A stretch of DNA of 64,000 bases from Mycobacteriales bacterium. Lineage in GTDB: Bacteria; Actinomycetota; Actinomycetes; Mycobacteriales; QHCE01. The notes under the pieces were generated by a model. It saw nothing but the letters and a program-made list of their open reading frames with translations, was not told where the DNA came from and did not search any database. The DNA lies in NCBI GenBank assembly GCA_013362805.1, contig JABFVL010000013.1:1-64000 (forward strand), in the 5' to 3' direction. Within the stretch, counting starts at the first letter, position 1; every line of letters starts with the position of its first letter. This document shows positions 37,497-47,554 of this stretch, piece after piece. Both the position numbers and the translations under genes were made by a program.

Positions 37497-37642
37497 AGGG
37501 CGTTCCGCGTTACCTGGGCCCGACCACGGTCTAAGCGCGGCGTCACCGCATAAGCACCATTTCGTGGTGGAACAAACAACGCGCTCCCTCCTCCCGCGGG
37601 AGTGACCGGAATCGACAACGAAGGCTCTAGGCAGACGTAGAT

Positions 37643-37909
37643 ATGGCGAACATCAAGTCACAGATCAAGCGGATCAAGCAAAACGAGAAGCGCCGCATGC
37701 GGAACAAGGCCACCAAATCGGGCCTGCGTACCGCCATCCGCAAATTCCGCGAAGCCGTTGCCGGTGGCGACCGGGAAGCCGCGCTCGTTGAGCTGCGCAC
37801 CGCGACCCGCCAGCTAGACAAGGCCGCGAGCAAGGGCGTTATTCACGCCAACCAGGCCGCCAACAAAAAGTCGGCGCTCACCAAAGCCGCCAACGGTCTC
37901 GGCGAATAG
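37643..37909 (+). CDS. rpsT: 30S ribosomal protein S20
   Basis: Small 30S protein that helps 16S rRNA folding. [22 protein letters not shown] is cut by position but is the family hallmark, with the usual basic helical bundle and 88 residues. It sits between divergent lepA and a convergent small gene, and ends in a strong intrinsic terminator. Confidence 0.98.
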   Translation: MANIKSQIKRIKQNEKRRMRNKATKSGLRTAIRKFREAVAGGDREAALVELRTATRQLDKAASKGVIHANQAANKKSALTKAANGLGE

Positions 37910-37929
37910 CCAAAACGGATATAGCTTGA

Positions 37930-37961
37930 AAAGCAGGCCAGTTTTTACTGGCCTGCTTTTT
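37930..37961 (+). terminator. intrinsic terminator after rpsT
   Basis: AAGCAGGCCAGT (37931-37942), TTTT loop, ACTGGCCTGCTT, then more Ts. An A-run on the left side lets it act in both directions, serving the convergent gene at 37945-38277, whose stop lies in the loop. Confidence 0.93.
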
Positions 37962-38277
37962 CGCGTGTCCTTAACGGCATGCGTGATGTGGGACTGTTCC
38001 ATGCCGCCTTACGCGCCTTCTTCTTGGCTTGGTTCATAACGCCGGCCACATAGTCGTTGAGTTTCACCATCGCGGCAACCGTTACCGGCAACACCAGCAG
38101 AGCCCACCAACTCACCCACGCGGTCAATGCGAGAACCAGCGCCGTTCCGATGGAACCCTCCAAATAGAGGAAGCACATCAATTGGCCAGGCGTTGTGTGC
38201 TCAAGCCGAAGCACTCGGGCATAGGCTGGTGTGCCCGGCTCGTCGCTTGACTCCGCGTGGTTAGTGTGCCGTCCCAT
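37945..38277 (-). CDS. small two-helix membrane protein, unknown function
   Basis: 110 residues, not recognised. A polar N-terminus ending in PAYARVLRLEHTTPGQLMCF leads into two hydrophobic helices (about 35-70) and a basic C-terminal tail with NQAKKKARKAAW. ATG 38277 (MGRHTNHAE) is chosen; the frame runs to 38355 without support. The stop is inside the loop of the rpsT terminator. Confidence 0.7.
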   Translation of the reverse strand: MGRHTNHAESSDEPGTPAYARVLRLEHTTPGQLMCFLYLEGSIGTALVLALTAWVSWWALLVLPVTVAAMVKLNDYVAGVMNQAKKKARKAAWNSPTSRMPLRTREKAGQ

Positions 38278-38386
38278 TGAAAAGCCGTTCCCCTTAGACA
38301 AATGGAAATTTTGAAAATATCGGCAGTAGCCAGAATTGGCATACGCCACAGACATCGCTCATTATCTCTGTGCCGCGCGGCGGGAG

Positions 38387-39346
38387 TTAGCTGTTTCCCT
38401 TAAATTGACTGCGCAAGGCGATTACTTGGCCAATGGACCGTTCTAGGGCAAACACTCGGTCTTCGGACCCGCCTTTAACCGCGCCATTGAGCTCCGCGGC
38501 TACCCGCATAGCTGCGATAAGCGCCGGCGCCGACCAACCCCTGGCGGTGCGTTGCGCTCGCTCGATTTTCCAAGCGGGCATGCCGAGCTGGCTAGCCAAC
38601 TGGTACGCATTTCCCCTACCGGCGCTGCTCACTCGCGCGACCGTACGCACCCCGTCGGCCAACGCATCGGCAATCAGCACAGGATCAACACCGATGCCAA
38701 CCGCCCAACGGGTGGCAGCCAAAGCTTCGGCCTCATCACCGGCCATTACTGCATCAGCCACCGTGAATCCGGTGACTTCGGCACGGCCAGAGTGGTAACG
38801 ACGCACCGCGTCAATATCCACTACGCCGTCGGAGTCGGCGACCAACTGCGCACACACATTTGCCAGCTCGCGCAAGTTGCCGCCTACCGCATCAGCGATG
38901 AGCTCCACCGCATCGGCTGTTGTCCGACCGCCAGCGCGTTTAACTTCAGCTCGGATGAATTCAGCGCGTTCTTTAGCCTTAGTGATTTTCAGGCATGGTT
39001 GCACGAGTGCGCCCTTTTTACGCAGCGCTTCTAGTAGGGCTTTGCCCTTGGCCCCACCAGCGTGGGCGACCACGAGAGTAATGCTTTCGGCCAAAGTGTC
39101 CGCGTGCGCTAACAACGAGTCATGAAGAGCTTTGGGCACATCTTGACCATCCCGAATAATCACAACGCGGGCAGAGGCGAATAGCGACGGGCTGAATGTT
39201 TCCGCCAACGCCCCAGCCGCTAGCTGCGCACCTGGAAGCTCGACGCGCTCACAGTCAGGGTCATGTGCCTGGGTTCGCGCAACGATTTCGGCAATAGCCC
39301 GACTCACCAAATACTCTTCATCTCCGGTGAGCAAGTACGTGGTCAT
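38387..39346 (-). CDS. holA: DNA polymerase III subunit delta
   Basis: Clamp-loader subunit that opens the beta clamp. The N-terminal TTYLLTGDEEYLVSRA, FASARVVIIRDGQ, KALLEALRKKGALV and the helical C-terminal collar (SGRAEVTGFTVADAVMAG) match the HolA family. 319 residues from ATG 39346, with AGGTG upstream. Upstream frame to 39412 is not family-like. Confidence 0.93.
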   Translation of the reverse strand: MTTYLLTGDEEYLVSRAIAEIVARTQAHDPDCERVELPGAQLAAGALAETFSPSLFASARVVIIRDGQDVPKALHDSLLAHADTLAESITLVVAHAGGAKGKALLEALRKKGALVQPCLKITKAKERAEFIRAEVKRAGGRTTADAVELIADAVGGNLRELANVCAQLVADSDGVVDIDAVRRYHSGRAEVTGFTVADAVMAGDEAEALAATRWAVGIGVDPVLIADALADGVRTVARVSSAGRGNAYQLASQLGMPAWKIERAQRTARGWSAPALIAAMRVAAELNGAVKGGSEDRVFALERSIGQVIALRSQFKGNS

Positions 39347-39412
39347 GACACCTATCGTGTCAGAACACTGCCTCGACGCGATGACTTGGGCACGCCGCTG
39401 GGCATCTAACAC

Positions 39413-41743
39413 CTATCGAGCTCGCCCCGCCACGGTGAGCCCAGTTCGGCGATCGATGGACACCAGGCAGTGGCCCCATTGATCTGTGCGCAGGACTTTA
39501 GCTCCGAGACTTCGCAAGGTGCCCATCGCGAGTTGACTGGGATGCCCATATCGATTGTGTTCACCCACCGATACCAGCGCCACCTTGGGACGAACCTCGG
39601 CGAGAAACTCTGGCAACACGAACGCCGAGCCATGATGTGGCACCTTCAAAACATCCGCGCGCAAGGGCGCATCCGCGTCGAGCAGAGCGCGTTGCGCGTC
39701 TATTTCCACATCGCCAGTGAACAGAGCCGTAAGCCCAGGCATGCGCGCGCGCAATACCAGCGAATTATTGTTCGCGTCGGAATGGGTTCCTGCCATAGGG
39801 CTGGCCGGCGCCAACGCTTCTAGCTCGACGGGGCCTACACGGGTTCGCCATCCAGTTCCGACCCGTGTGACCGAGCCGTGGACTGTTTGCCCTAGACCCG
39901 TGACAGTGGCCCCCACTTCGCGTGACCTGGTCGCCCCAGCGATTCCACCTACGTGATCTTGGTGCGAATGGGTTAGCACGAGCAATGGAATGCGGTCAAT
40001 TTTGGCATCCCGAAGACACCGATCGATCAGTTCTGGGTCGGGCCCAACGTCAATCACTATCGCACTCTGGTCGTCGACGCGAATTAGCAGCGCATCACCC
40101 TGACCAACATCGCACGCAAGTATGCGCCACTCTCCCACGCCCGTTGCGGCTCGAAAAAGGATGATGGGAAGCAAACCCAAAACGAGAATGACGGCCACCA
40201 GCAGCGCATAGGGACGAAGCGGGCGGTAGCAAGTAAAGGTAACTCCAACGCAAATTAAAAGGACGATCCACAACGCGCCTACAGCACCGTTGGGCCAGGG
40301 CACCGGGTGTGACACCTCGGCGGCATTGTCCGCTACGAAAAGGATCCACCGTGCGAACCAACCCGCGCACCAGGCAGAAAGCTGGGCTAGCGTGCTGCTG
40401 GCAGGTGCTACAAGCGTGGTCAAGACACCGAGCATGGTGATAGGTGGCACAGCTGGTGCCACCGCCACAGTGGCCAAGACAGCGACGAAATTCAGACCTT
40501 CGCCCAGCGCTACTAAAAGGGGCGTGCACGCCAGTTGAGCCGCAGCGGCAACCGCTAAAGCCTCAGCAAGGCCGGCGGGTAGCCCACGGCCCCGAAGCCA
40601 GCGTGACCACGGGCTAGCCCAACAGACAAGTCCAGCGGTCGCACATACTGATAAAGCGAATCCAATGTCGCGGGAAAGCGCTGGATCATATGTGACGAGG
40701 GCTAGGACGGTAAACCCAAGTGCTGGCAAAGCGGCTCTGGGGCGCCCAAGCGCTAATGCCAATAAAGCAACGGCTGCCATGGTCGCCGCGCGCAAGACAC
40801 TCGGCTCTGGACGGGCAAGTACCACGAACCCGACTAGGGCGATTCCTGCTGCCACAGAACACACCAGCGGTGGAGCGCGCAGGGCACGCAGCCCCAATAG
40901 AACCGCGCCTACCACGATTGCCACGTTGGCGCCCGAGACCGCCGAGAGATGGCTAAGCCCGCTGGCTCGAAAGTCGGCCGCAGTTTCCGGCGAGAGCGCG
41001 GCCCGGTCCCCCACCGCTAGGGCCGTGATGAGCCCAGCGGCTGGACCAGGAACACTGCGAGTGGCGGCGCCTCGGCCAGCGGCTCGGGCATCTTGGGCCA
41101 GACTCTGAAACCAAGGTGGCTTACCCAACGACCGCGGCGCACTGCGCGTCCGCACCACAGCAGCGATAAGTCCTGGCTCCAGCGGCTTGGACAACAGCCC
41201 CCGACAGGCCACACGTTGTCCTGGGGTAATGGATGCCCATTTCGCGCCAGTCGCTACCACCAATAATCGCCCATTCCCTTTCTCACCACTGGCGCCTACA
41301 CGTATCGAATCGAGCTGTGCTTCAAGCACGTAACGAGGCTGTCCGTGCAGCGAAGAAATGGGGCGAGGATCAGAAGTGGGCCGCACGACAATCCCCACCG
41401 ACCCTTTGCCGATAGCCCCACGAGCCGGACTCGTGTCGCGGACGTGTAGCGCGGTGGCGCAACCCATCGCAGCGATAGCGACTCCCGCGCATACAGCGGC
41501 GCAGCACCAGACCATGGAATCGAGCGGGAAACGTTCCGGACCCCTGCCTCGAAACCAGTCGGCCCGGTTGGCTCCACTTAGAAAACCAGCGATCAAACAA
41601 CAAAGAATTGCAACGTAGATCGTGTTGTTCGTGGAGCCGCCTATCAATACCGTCGCGCACAGCCAGGCACCCAGAGCGGGTAACAAGAGCCGAAGGTCGT
41701 GCACGCGCGTAAGAGAGGCGCCATTTTCAGTCACCATTGTCAT
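39413..41743 (-). CDS. comEC: ComEC/Rec2 family competence protein
   Basis: Polytopic membrane protein of 776 residues. It has an N-terminal membrane block, an OB-like domain, the ComEC core with LSAVSGANVAIV, further helices, and a C-terminal metallo-beta-lactamase-like domain (DVGQGDALLIR, LTHSHQDHVGG, PHHGS). In transformable bacteria it carries single-stranded DNA across the membrane; whether this organism takes up DNA is unknown. Overlaps comEA as ATGA. Confidence 0.93.
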   Translation of the reverse strand: MTMVTENGASLTRVHDLRLLLPALGAWLCATVLIGGSTNNTIYVAILCCLIAGFLSGANRADWFRGRGPERFPLDSMVWCCAAVCAGVAIAAMGCATALHVRDTSPARGAIGKGSVGIVVRPTSDPRPISSLHGQPRYVLEAQLDSIRVGASGEKGNGRLLVVATGAKWASITPGQRVACRGLLSKPLEPGLIAAVVRTRSAPRSLGKPPWFQSLAQDARAAGRGAATRSVPGPAAGLITALAVGDRAALSPETAADFRASGLSHLSAVSGANVAIVVGAVLLGLRALRAPPLVCSVAAGIALVGFVVLARPEPSVLRAATMAAVALLALALGRPRAALPALGFTVLALVTYDPALSRDIGFALSVCATAGLVCWASPWSRWLRGRGLPAGLAEALAVAAAAQLACTPLLVALGEGLNFVAVLATVAVAPAVPPITMLGVLTTLVAPASSTLAQLSAWCAGWFARWILFVADNAAEVSHPVPWPNGAVGALWIVLLICVGVTFTCYRPLRPYALLVAVILVLGLLPIILFRAATGVGEWRILACDVGQGDALLIRVDDQSAIVIDVGPDPELIDRCLRDAKIDRIPLLVLTHSHQDHVGGIAGATRSREVGATVTGLGQTVHGSVTRVGTGWRTRVGPVELEALAPASPMAGTHSDANNNSLVLRARMPGLTALFTGDVEIDAQRALLDADAPLRADVLKVPHHGSAFVLPEFLAEVRPKVALVSVGEHNRYGHPSQLAMGTLRSLGAKVLRTDQWGHCLVSIDRRTGLTVAGRAR

Positions 41744-42462
41744 ACGGTGACCAGCTCTTTAAGCCGAGCGAACCGCGTTTCGCCCACACCATCTACTTTG
41801 CTGAGGTCGCTCACGCTCGCGAACCCGCCATGTTTGGCGCGATAGTCAATGATGCGCTGCGCTAAGACTGGGCCGACTCCGGGTAGTTCGTCTAGTTGAG
41901 CCAGAGTGGCTGTGTTCAGATCGACAAGTTCCCCGGAGCTGGTCGCGCCGTCTGGGGGCGCACCTGGCCCAGCGACGGCGATGAGCTCACCATCTCTTAG
42001 TTTGCGCGCTAAATTCAAATTGCCGGTTTGCGCCTCTGGAAGTAGCCCTCCAGCGGCCTCGATAGCATCGGCCACTCGGCTACCCGGCGCTAAACGCACC
42101 AAGCCAGGTTTGTGCACCGCCCCGGACACGGCGACAACAAGCTGCGTTGGGGTGCTCGCGCTAGGAACGGCCGGTGTTACTAGCGGAACTGGCTCAGATT
42201 TTGGCCAGAATTGCCACCACAGCACTGCGACCACGCCAAGCGCCACGGCGAGCACGAGCAGAACTAGTGTGCCCGAACGACCAGGATTGATCCGCACTGG
42301 TGGCGCGGAAGAAACCGTTGCGGGCAATTCTGTGGAAGCGGGCTTGAGCGTGATGCGCTCGGTGTGCTCCGGTGTTTCGCGGAGTTGTCGGAGAGGTCCA
42401 AGCCGTAGTTGAGCCCGGGCACTGAGTTCCGCATCTTTTGCGGGATTAGACAGCCAATTCAC
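41740..42462 (-). CDS. comEA: ComEA-like helix-hairpin-helix DNA-binding protein
   Basis: 240 residues: a cytoplasmic tail of about 60 residues, one membrane helix (about 65-88), an SLBB domain (VVAVSGAVHKPGLVRLAPGS) and a C-terminal helix-hairpin-helix pair (LNTATLAQLDELPGVGPVLAQRI). It binds incoming DNA outside the membrane in competent bacteria. The stop overlaps the comEC start, so the two are coupled. Confidence 0.93.
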   Translation of the reverse strand: MNWLSNPAKDAELSARAQLRLGPLRQLRETPEHTERITLKPASTELPATVSSAPPVRINPGRSGTLVLLVLAVALGVVAVLWWQFWPKSEPVPLVTPAVPSASTPTQLVVAVSGAVHKPGLVRLAPGSRVADAIEAAGGLLPEAQTGNLNLARKLRDGELIAVAGPGAPPDGATSSGELVDLNTATLAQLDELPGVGPVLAQRIIDYRAKHGGFASVSDLSKVDGVGETRFARLKELVTV

Positions 42463-42523
42463 GCGCTTGACGTTAGAAGCAACAGCGGCGATTGACGGTC
42501 TTCTAAGGCCTTATGTGGACAAG

Positions 42524-43348
42524 CTATGAGGTTGTGGAATGTGGCGACCGATAGACCATGACGCCCACCATGCCCGGCCCGACATGCGCCGCGAGCACGG
42601 CATCAACCTGGGCCACCACAATCTGAGCATCCGGCAACTTTGCCGTGATCTGCTCGGCCAACATCCGTGCGGCGGGTTCAGCGCCCGCATGGCATATCGC
42701 GATCTGAGCATCGACGCCTTCCGTCGCGCTGAGCTCCGCCATTTGGCGCAGTGCTTGTGGCAAGGTCCGTGTTTTACCCGCCGGAATTATCATGCCGCCT
42801 TTGAGCTGTAGCAACGGGCGGGCTGTGAACACGGCTTGACTTGGCGACGGTGTAATTAGTCGTCCGCCTGTCTGCAAAGGATTCAAGTTCTCGACGCTGA
42901 ACCATGCGTCAACCTGTCCTTGAGCGCGCTTGATGATTTCGGTCATGCTTGCGCCGACTCGCGCGGCGGCCAAGGCGCCGAGAACCGCGAACCCAAGTCC
43001 ATAAGCCACCGACCCAGAATCGACGACTTTCACCGCGTCGCCAAATTCGGCGGCTCCGGCCAAAGCAGCTTGATATGTGCCGGAAAGTTGCGCCGAAACA
43101 TGAATTGACACCACGGACGACGCGCCAGCATCAAGGAGGGTCCGATACTGGCGGGTGAACTCGGCGGGAGAAGGACGAGAGGTGTGAACCTCCTGCCCCT
43201 GCTGCATCGCCGCCAATACCGCTGAGACCGAGGCGCCAGCGGGATAGGAGATCCCGTCAATCGTGATGGGCAGCGCGATGACTGATAGTCCGGCCCGCGC
43301 TGCCACACACGACGCCGTATCGGTGACTATGGCGACGTCGGGGTTCAC
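42524..43348 (-). CDS. DegV family fatty-acid-binding protein
   Basis: EDD/DegV-fold protein that binds a fatty acid, often as the FakB-type partner of a fatty acid kinase. VAIVTDTASCV opens the fold; TSRPSPAEF, SIHVSAQLSGTYQAA and VDSGSVAYGLGF are typical. 274 residues. GTG start overlaps the preceding gene's stop (GTGA). No kinase partner is nearby. Confidence 0.93.
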   Translation of the reverse strand: MNPDVAIVTDTASCVAARAGLSVIALPITIDGISYPAGASVSAVLAAMQQGQEVHTSRPSPAEFTRQYRTLLDAGASSVVSIHVSAQLSGTYQAALAGAAEFGDAVKVVDSGSVAYGLGFAVLGALAAARVGASMTEIIKRAQGQVDAWFSVENLNPLQTGGRLITPSPSQAVFTARPLLQLKGGMIIPAGKTRTLPQALRQMAELSATEGVDAQIAICHAGAEPAARMLAEQITAKLPDAQIVVAQVDAVLAAHVGPGMVGVMVYRSPHSTTS

Positions 43349-44001
43349 GAGGCTTTAGCGGCAGAGCTGGGCTCGGCATCAACATTCGGGATGTCTTCCC
43401 GAGCGACGCCCACGTTATAGGCGTGCAAGCGCCATCCGCGGTCGCCTCGGCGCAGGTTCGCCCACCGACAGTTCCCTAGTGCCTCGACTCGCCACGCATG
43501 TTCTTGCGGCAGCTCCAACATGCCAACGACAGCCCGTCGGGCTGCGCCACCATGGGTCACGACACAAATCGCGCCTTCTGCCCGCTGGGCAGCATCGTTG
43601 ACAGCGGCAACCAGTCTCTCAGTAAGAGCAGCCTCAGTTTCCACACCATCAACATCTGGTTGCTCGCCACGCCGCCATGCCGCATAACCCGCTGGATATT
43701 GCTCTGCCGCTTCTTCAGCGGTGAGCCCCTGCCATAGGCCAAAGTGCCGTTCGCGCAGCCGCTTATCTTCCTCGATTGGCAGATTGAGCAAGGCGCCCAG
43801 GGCTCTGGCTGTGTCCATCGCCCGAACCAGGTCACTGGAGATGATGAGTTCTGGCTTTTCAGCAGCCAGCAACCGGGCAGCGGCTTTCGCCTGCGCCTGC
43901 CCGATCTCATCGAGGGCGACATCGGCTTGGCCTTGAATTCGTCCGTCAGCGTTCCACTGGGTTCGGCCATGCCGCCAGATAAGTACTTTGCGGGCCGTCA
44001 T
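43345..44001 (-). CDS. histidine phosphatase family protein, GpgP-like by position
   Basis: 218-residue phosphoglycerate-mutase-like phosphatase. RHGRT (nucleophile His 11), RLRERHFGLWQGLT and VTHGGAARRAV form the active site. It lies between rsfS and degV. In M. tuberculosis the gene near this place (Rv2419c) is glucosyl-3-phosphoglycerate phosphatase, so that function is suggested but not shown. Overlaps both neighbours by four bases (ATGA and GTGA). Confidence 0.9.
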   Translation of the reverse strand: MTARKVLIWRHGRTQWNADGRIQGQADVALDEIGQAQAKAAARLLAAEKPELIISSDLVRAMDTARALGALLNLPIEEDKRLRERHFGLWQGLTAEEAAEQYPAGYAAWRRGEQPDVDGVETEAALTERLVAAVNDAAQRAEGAICVVTHGGAARRAVVGMLELPQEHAWRVEALGNCRWANLRRGDRGWRLHAYNVGVAREDIPNVDAEPSSAAKAS

Positions 44002-44372
44002 TCGGGCGCACCCGCGCCGTCAACGAAAGGAATGATCGGACAGTCTTTCCACAATCTGTCCAGGCCGTAAAAAGCCCGTTCATCATCGTGCTGCACGTGC
44101 ACCACGATATCGACGAAGTCCAGCAAAACCCAACGCCCTTCGCGCTGCCCCTCGCGGCGGACGGGTTTGGCACCCGCTTCGCGAAGTTGGTCCTCAATGT
44201 TGTCAACGATTGATTGGACTTGACGCTCATTGGGGGCCGAAGCAACGACAAAAACGTCGGTTACGACAAGTCGTTCGCTGACATCCAGCAAAACGATGTC
44301 GGTGGCGAGCTTGTCGGCGGCTGCTTGGCCGGCGAGCTGCGCCAGCTCGTATGCGCGGTCGGAGGCGGACAC
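43998..44372 (-). CDS. rsfS: ribosome silencing factor
   Basis: Binds ribosomal protein L14 and blocks 30S-50S joining under nutrient limitation. The core LLDVSERLVVTDVFVVASA, VQSIVDNIEDQL, WVLLDFVDIVVHVQHDDERAFYGLDRLWKD is complete. GTG 44372 has AGGGAAG about 6-7 bases upstream; the ORF could start at GTG 44378, which is too close to that site. Confidence 0.94.
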   Translation of the reverse strand: MSASDRAYELAQLAGQAAADKLATDIVLLDVSERLVVTDVFVVASAPNERQVQSIVDNIEDQLREAGAKPVRREGQREGRWVLLDFVDIVVHVQHDDERAFYGLDRLWKDCPIIPFVDGAGAPE

Positions 44373-44450
44373 CAGCACTTCCCTTCATAACGGTCAGGGC
44401 TAAGCCTGCCATGCCGTGGCTCGCTTGGCAGCGTCAGCACCCGTGCGGTT

Positions 44451-45032
44451 TCATCGGTAGAGGGCTTTTTTGCTGATGTACTGCACAATTCCATCAGGAA
44501 CCAAATACCAGATCGGCTCGTCTTTGCGGACTCGTTCTCGAACAGCGGAGGAAGATATAGCCATGGCGGGAATATCCAAAAGTGACACCACATCGCGCGG
44601 AAGATGTGCATCAGACAATGTATAGCCCGGCCGAGTGACACCAATAAAATGTGCTAGTTCAAATAGTTTTGAGGAGTTTTTCCACGACAGGATAGATTCC
44701 AGTGCATCAGCGCCCGTGATAAAGAATAGTTCTGTTTCCTCGCCGTACAATTTTCTCATATCCCGAAGGGTGTCAATCGTATAAGTCGGGCCGGGGCGGT
44801 CAATATCTACGCGACTTACGCTAAATCGGGGATTAGCCGCGGTCGCAATAACTGTCATCAGGTAACGATCTTCAGCTGGACTTACCGCTGCGTCTTCTTT
44901 ATGCCAAGGCACACCAGATGGCACAAATACGACCTCGTCCAGTGAAAAAAGGTGCGCGGCCTCACTTGCGGCTACCAAGTGACCATGGTGAATGGGGTCA
45001 AATGTTCCGCCCATAACGCCAATACGTTTCAC
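44451..45032 (-). CDS. nadD: nicotinate-nucleotide adenylyltransferase
   Basis: Makes nicotinate adenine dinucleotide in NAD synthesis. The nucleotidyl-transferase motif [12 protein letters not shown] is at residues 8-19, and [11 protein letters not shown] is the second motif. 193 residues. It precedes rsfS by 78 bases, as in many bacteria. Confidence 0.96.
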   Translation of the reverse strand: MKRIGVMGGTFDPIHHGHLVAASEAAHLFSLDEVVFVPSGVPWHKEDAAVSPAEDRYLMTVIATAANPRFSVSRVDIDRPGPTYTIDTLRDMRKLYGEETELFFITGADALESILSWKNSSKLFELAHFIGVTRPGYTLSDAHLPRDVVSLLDIPAMAISSSAVRERVRKDEPIWYLVPDGIVQYISKKALYR

Positions 45033-45065
45033 GGGACCAGTTTATGCGTCTTTTGCTAGCGATGC

Positions 45066-45100
45066 GGTTGGGCGTGGTGCGATGTTTACCACGCTCAACC
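45066..45100. terminator. stem-loop between proA and nadD
   Basis: Thirteen-base arms (45066-45078 and 45088-45100, GGTTGGGCGTGGT with one mismatch) and a 9-base loop, about 27 bases after the proA stop on the minus strand. No T-run. Probable end of the proA transcript. Confidence 0.45.
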
Positions 45101-45126
45101 ACCGCTGAGCTGCTCAAACGAGGGGT

Positions 45127-46383
45127 TTAGTGACGAACATGCCCGTCACCACGCACAACATATTTAGTGGACGTCAATTCCGCCAAGCCCATCGGACCAC
45201 GAGCATGCAGCTTTTGTGTGGAAATTCCGATTTCCGCACCAAACCCGAATTCGGCGCCATCGGTAAAACGCGTCGAAGCGTTGACCATAATCGCGGCGCT
45301 ATCAACATGTGCAATGAAGTAGTCAATGGCCCGCGAATCTGTTGAAATGATCGCCTCAGTGTGACCACTGCTCCATCGAGAAATATGTTCAGCGGCGCCT
45401 TCCACACCGTCGACAATCGCGATCGCCATTTCCAATGCCAAATATTCAGCGGTCCAGTCGTCATCAGTTGCCGCACTCGCTTCGGGAACAAGCGCACATA
45501 CTCGCTCATCCCCATGCAATACCACTCCGGCTTGATTCAAAGCTTTGGCAATACGAGGCACAAAGTCATCAGCGATGTCCGCGTGGACTAGCAATTTCTC
45601 GGCGGCATTACACACACTAATTCGCTGCGTCTTCGCATTGATAACGATCTGTTCCGCCATGTCGAGATCGGCGGCGGCGTCAACATATACATGGCAGTTG
45701 CCAACACCGGTTTCAATCACCGGGACGATCGAATTTTCCACTACATGCGAAATAAGCCCGGCTCCCCCGCGCGGAATAATCACATCTACTAGCCCACGCG
45801 CACCCATCAAATGAGTAACGGATTCACGGTCCGTGCCGGGCACAAGCACTATGGCATCGCGTGGAAGCCCAACGCTCGCGATGGCATCAGCCAAAATCTC
45901 GGTCAGAGCCATATTCGATTGATACGCCGATCCCGACCCGCGAAGTACGGCGGCGTTTCCGCTCTTAAGACACAACCCAGCGGCATCCACCGTGACATTC
46001 GGTCGGGCCTCATAAATCATGGCCACCACACCCAACGGCACCCGGTATTGAGCCAGTCGCAGTCCGTTTGCCAGCGTGCTCCCGCGCACAACTTCCCCGA
46101 CCGGGTCGGGCAAAGCGGCCGTCTCACGCAGCCCTTGGGCCATCGCCTGAATGCGCGCCGGAGTCAACGTGAGTCGATCGAGAAGCCCCTCATTCATGCC
46201 CGCGGCGCGTCCGGCAGCAACATCGCGTTCGTTAGCCGCCACAATCGTTGGTTCATTGCTCACCAACGCGTCCGCCATCGCGTGCAAAGCCTCATCTTTG
46301 CGGGCTCGCGACAACGGGGCGAGCACGCGAGCCGCGATACGGGCTCGCTCAGCAGTGGCTAGTACGTCATTCTTGCTGGTCAC
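45127..46383 (-). CDS. proA: gamma-glutamyl phosphate reductase
   Basis: Second step of proline synthesis, reducing gamma-glutamyl phosphate with NADPH. Family marks include [31 protein letters not shown] and the active-site Cys region [17 protein letters not shown]. 418 residues. GTG start. proB lies 3.3 kb away on the same strand, so the two are not in one operon. Confidence 0.97.
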   Translation of the reverse strand: MTSKNDVLATAERARIAARVLAPLSRARKDEALHAMADALVSNEPTIVAANERDVAAGRAAGMNEGLLDRLTLTPARIQAMAQGLRETAALPDPVGEVVRGSTLANGLRLAQYRVPLGVVAMIYEARPNVTVDAAGLCLKSGNAAVLRGSGSAYQSNMALTEILADAIASVGLPRDAIVLVPGTDRESVTHLMGARGLVDVIIPRGGAGLISHVVENSIVPVIETGVGNCHVYVDAAADLDMAEQIVINAKTQRISVCNAAEKLLVHADIADDFVPRIAKALNQAGVVLHGDERVCALVPEASAATDDDWTAEYLALEMAIAIVDGVEGAAEHISRWSSGHTEAIISTDSRAIDYFIAHVDSAAIMVNASTRFTDGAEFGFGAEIGISTQKLHARGPMGLAELTSTKYVVRGDGHVRH

Positions 46384-46555
46384 AGGCTTCTCCGAAACGA
46401 CGATTACGGGTGCGAGCGCGGCTAGGATGGCGATGAGCTTATGCTGTGTCCGAGCCCACTGCTGTGTCTAGGGGGCCGGCGCTTAGCGCTCGGCTACTGG
46501 TGTCACGCAGTCGCCGCACTCCACAGTCGTCAACACTACAAGGGTTTTTAACACG

Positions 46556-47554
46556 ATGGAGCCCACCTACAGCCCGGTGCTATCAGTCGTCATCCCGATG
46601 TACAACGAGGAAGACGTCATCGAGCTGCTTGTCGCCCGGCTTCGCCCGGTGCTCGACGGTACTGGCCAACCTTATGAAGTTGTCGCGGTCGATGACGGCA
46701 GCCGGGATGCCACCGCGCAAATTTTGCTTGGCGTTCGCCGCACCTGGAGCCAACTCCGGGTCATTAAACTTCGCAGTAACCGAGGCCACCAGGCCGCCCT
46801 CACCGCCGGGATGCATCGGGCCCGTGGGGCCTATGTGGCGAGCATTGACGCCGACTTGCAAGACCCGCCAGAGAAAATCGCCGAGATGCTTGACCTGGCA
46901 CAGCGGGAAAATCTGGACATCGTGTATGGGGTCCGCAACGACCGCACCACGGACAGTTTTTTCAAGCGCTGGACCGCGGGGTTGTATTACAAACTCATGC
47001 GTCGCATTGTCGGCCAAAACGTGCCATCGCAAGCCGGAGACTTCCGCTTGCTGTCCCGCGCGACGGTCGATGCGCTCCAACAACTTCCAGAAGACAAGCC
47101 GGTATACCGACTTCTCGTTCCATGGACTGGCTTCCCGAGCGGTGAGGTGCACTACGCACGGGAAGAACGTGCCGCGGGCTCCTCAAAATATCCGCTTTCC
47201 AAAATGGTCAAATTGGCCTTTGACTCTATTGCCTCATTCTCAGCGGCGCCACTGCGGTTGGCGACCTGGTTCGGCGGCATTGGTGTCGTCGTGTGCGTGC
47301 TCATGCTGCTACTCACCATGGGCATGTATGTCGCTGGTGAAACGGTGCCTGGATGGGCGTCCATGTTTGTCGCCATGTTCTTCCTTGGCGCGGTCCAACT
47401 TGTCTGTCTGGGCCTATTGGGCGAATATGTCGGACGCATTTACGCCGCGGTAAAGAACCGCCCCATGTACTACATCGGCCACGACTCGCTGGATGAGCCT
47501 CGCGTCATCGCTAGCGACGACGCGGTTGAACTGGATGTCGCGGCCGTTCGCTAA
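46556..47554 (+). CDS. GT2 family glycosyltransferase, GtrB/DPM1-like
   Basis: 332-residue glycosyltransferase. The N-terminal GT-A domain has LSVVIPMYNEEDV, VAVDDGSRD, NRGHQAALTAGM and the DAD-like IDADLQDPP, plus the QAGDFRLLSR acceptor motif. Two C-terminal membrane helices (about 240-265 and 275-300) place it at the cytoplasmic membrane face. Such enzymes usually load a sugar onto polyprenyl phosphate; sugar unknown. AAGGG about 11 bases before the ATG. Its stop overlaps the convergent DUF2254 stop. Confidence 0.93.
   Translation: MEPTYSPVLSVVIPMYNEEDVIELLVARLRPVLDGTGQPYEVVAVDDGSRDATAQILLGVRRTWSQLRVIKLRSNRGHQAALTAGMHRARGAYVASIDADLQDPPEKIAEMLDLAQRENLDIVYGVRNDRTTDSFFKRWTAGLYYKLMRRIVGQNVPSQAGDFRLLSRATVDALQQLPEDKPVYRLLVPWTGFPSGEVHYAREERAAGSSKYPLSKMVKLAFDSIASFSAAPLRLATWFGGIGVVVCVLMLLLTMGMYVAGETVPGWASMFVAMFFLGAVQLVCLGLLGEYVGRIYAAVKNRPMYYIGHDSLDEPRVIASDDAVELDVAAVR

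Noticed and set aside
46446-47453. Long plus-strand frame (335 codons) overlapping the GT2 gene
   Set aside because: It is the shifted frame of the glycosyltransferase gene. Its translation is Ser/Arg/Cys-rich and has no family pattern, while the other frame has clear GT2 motifs.
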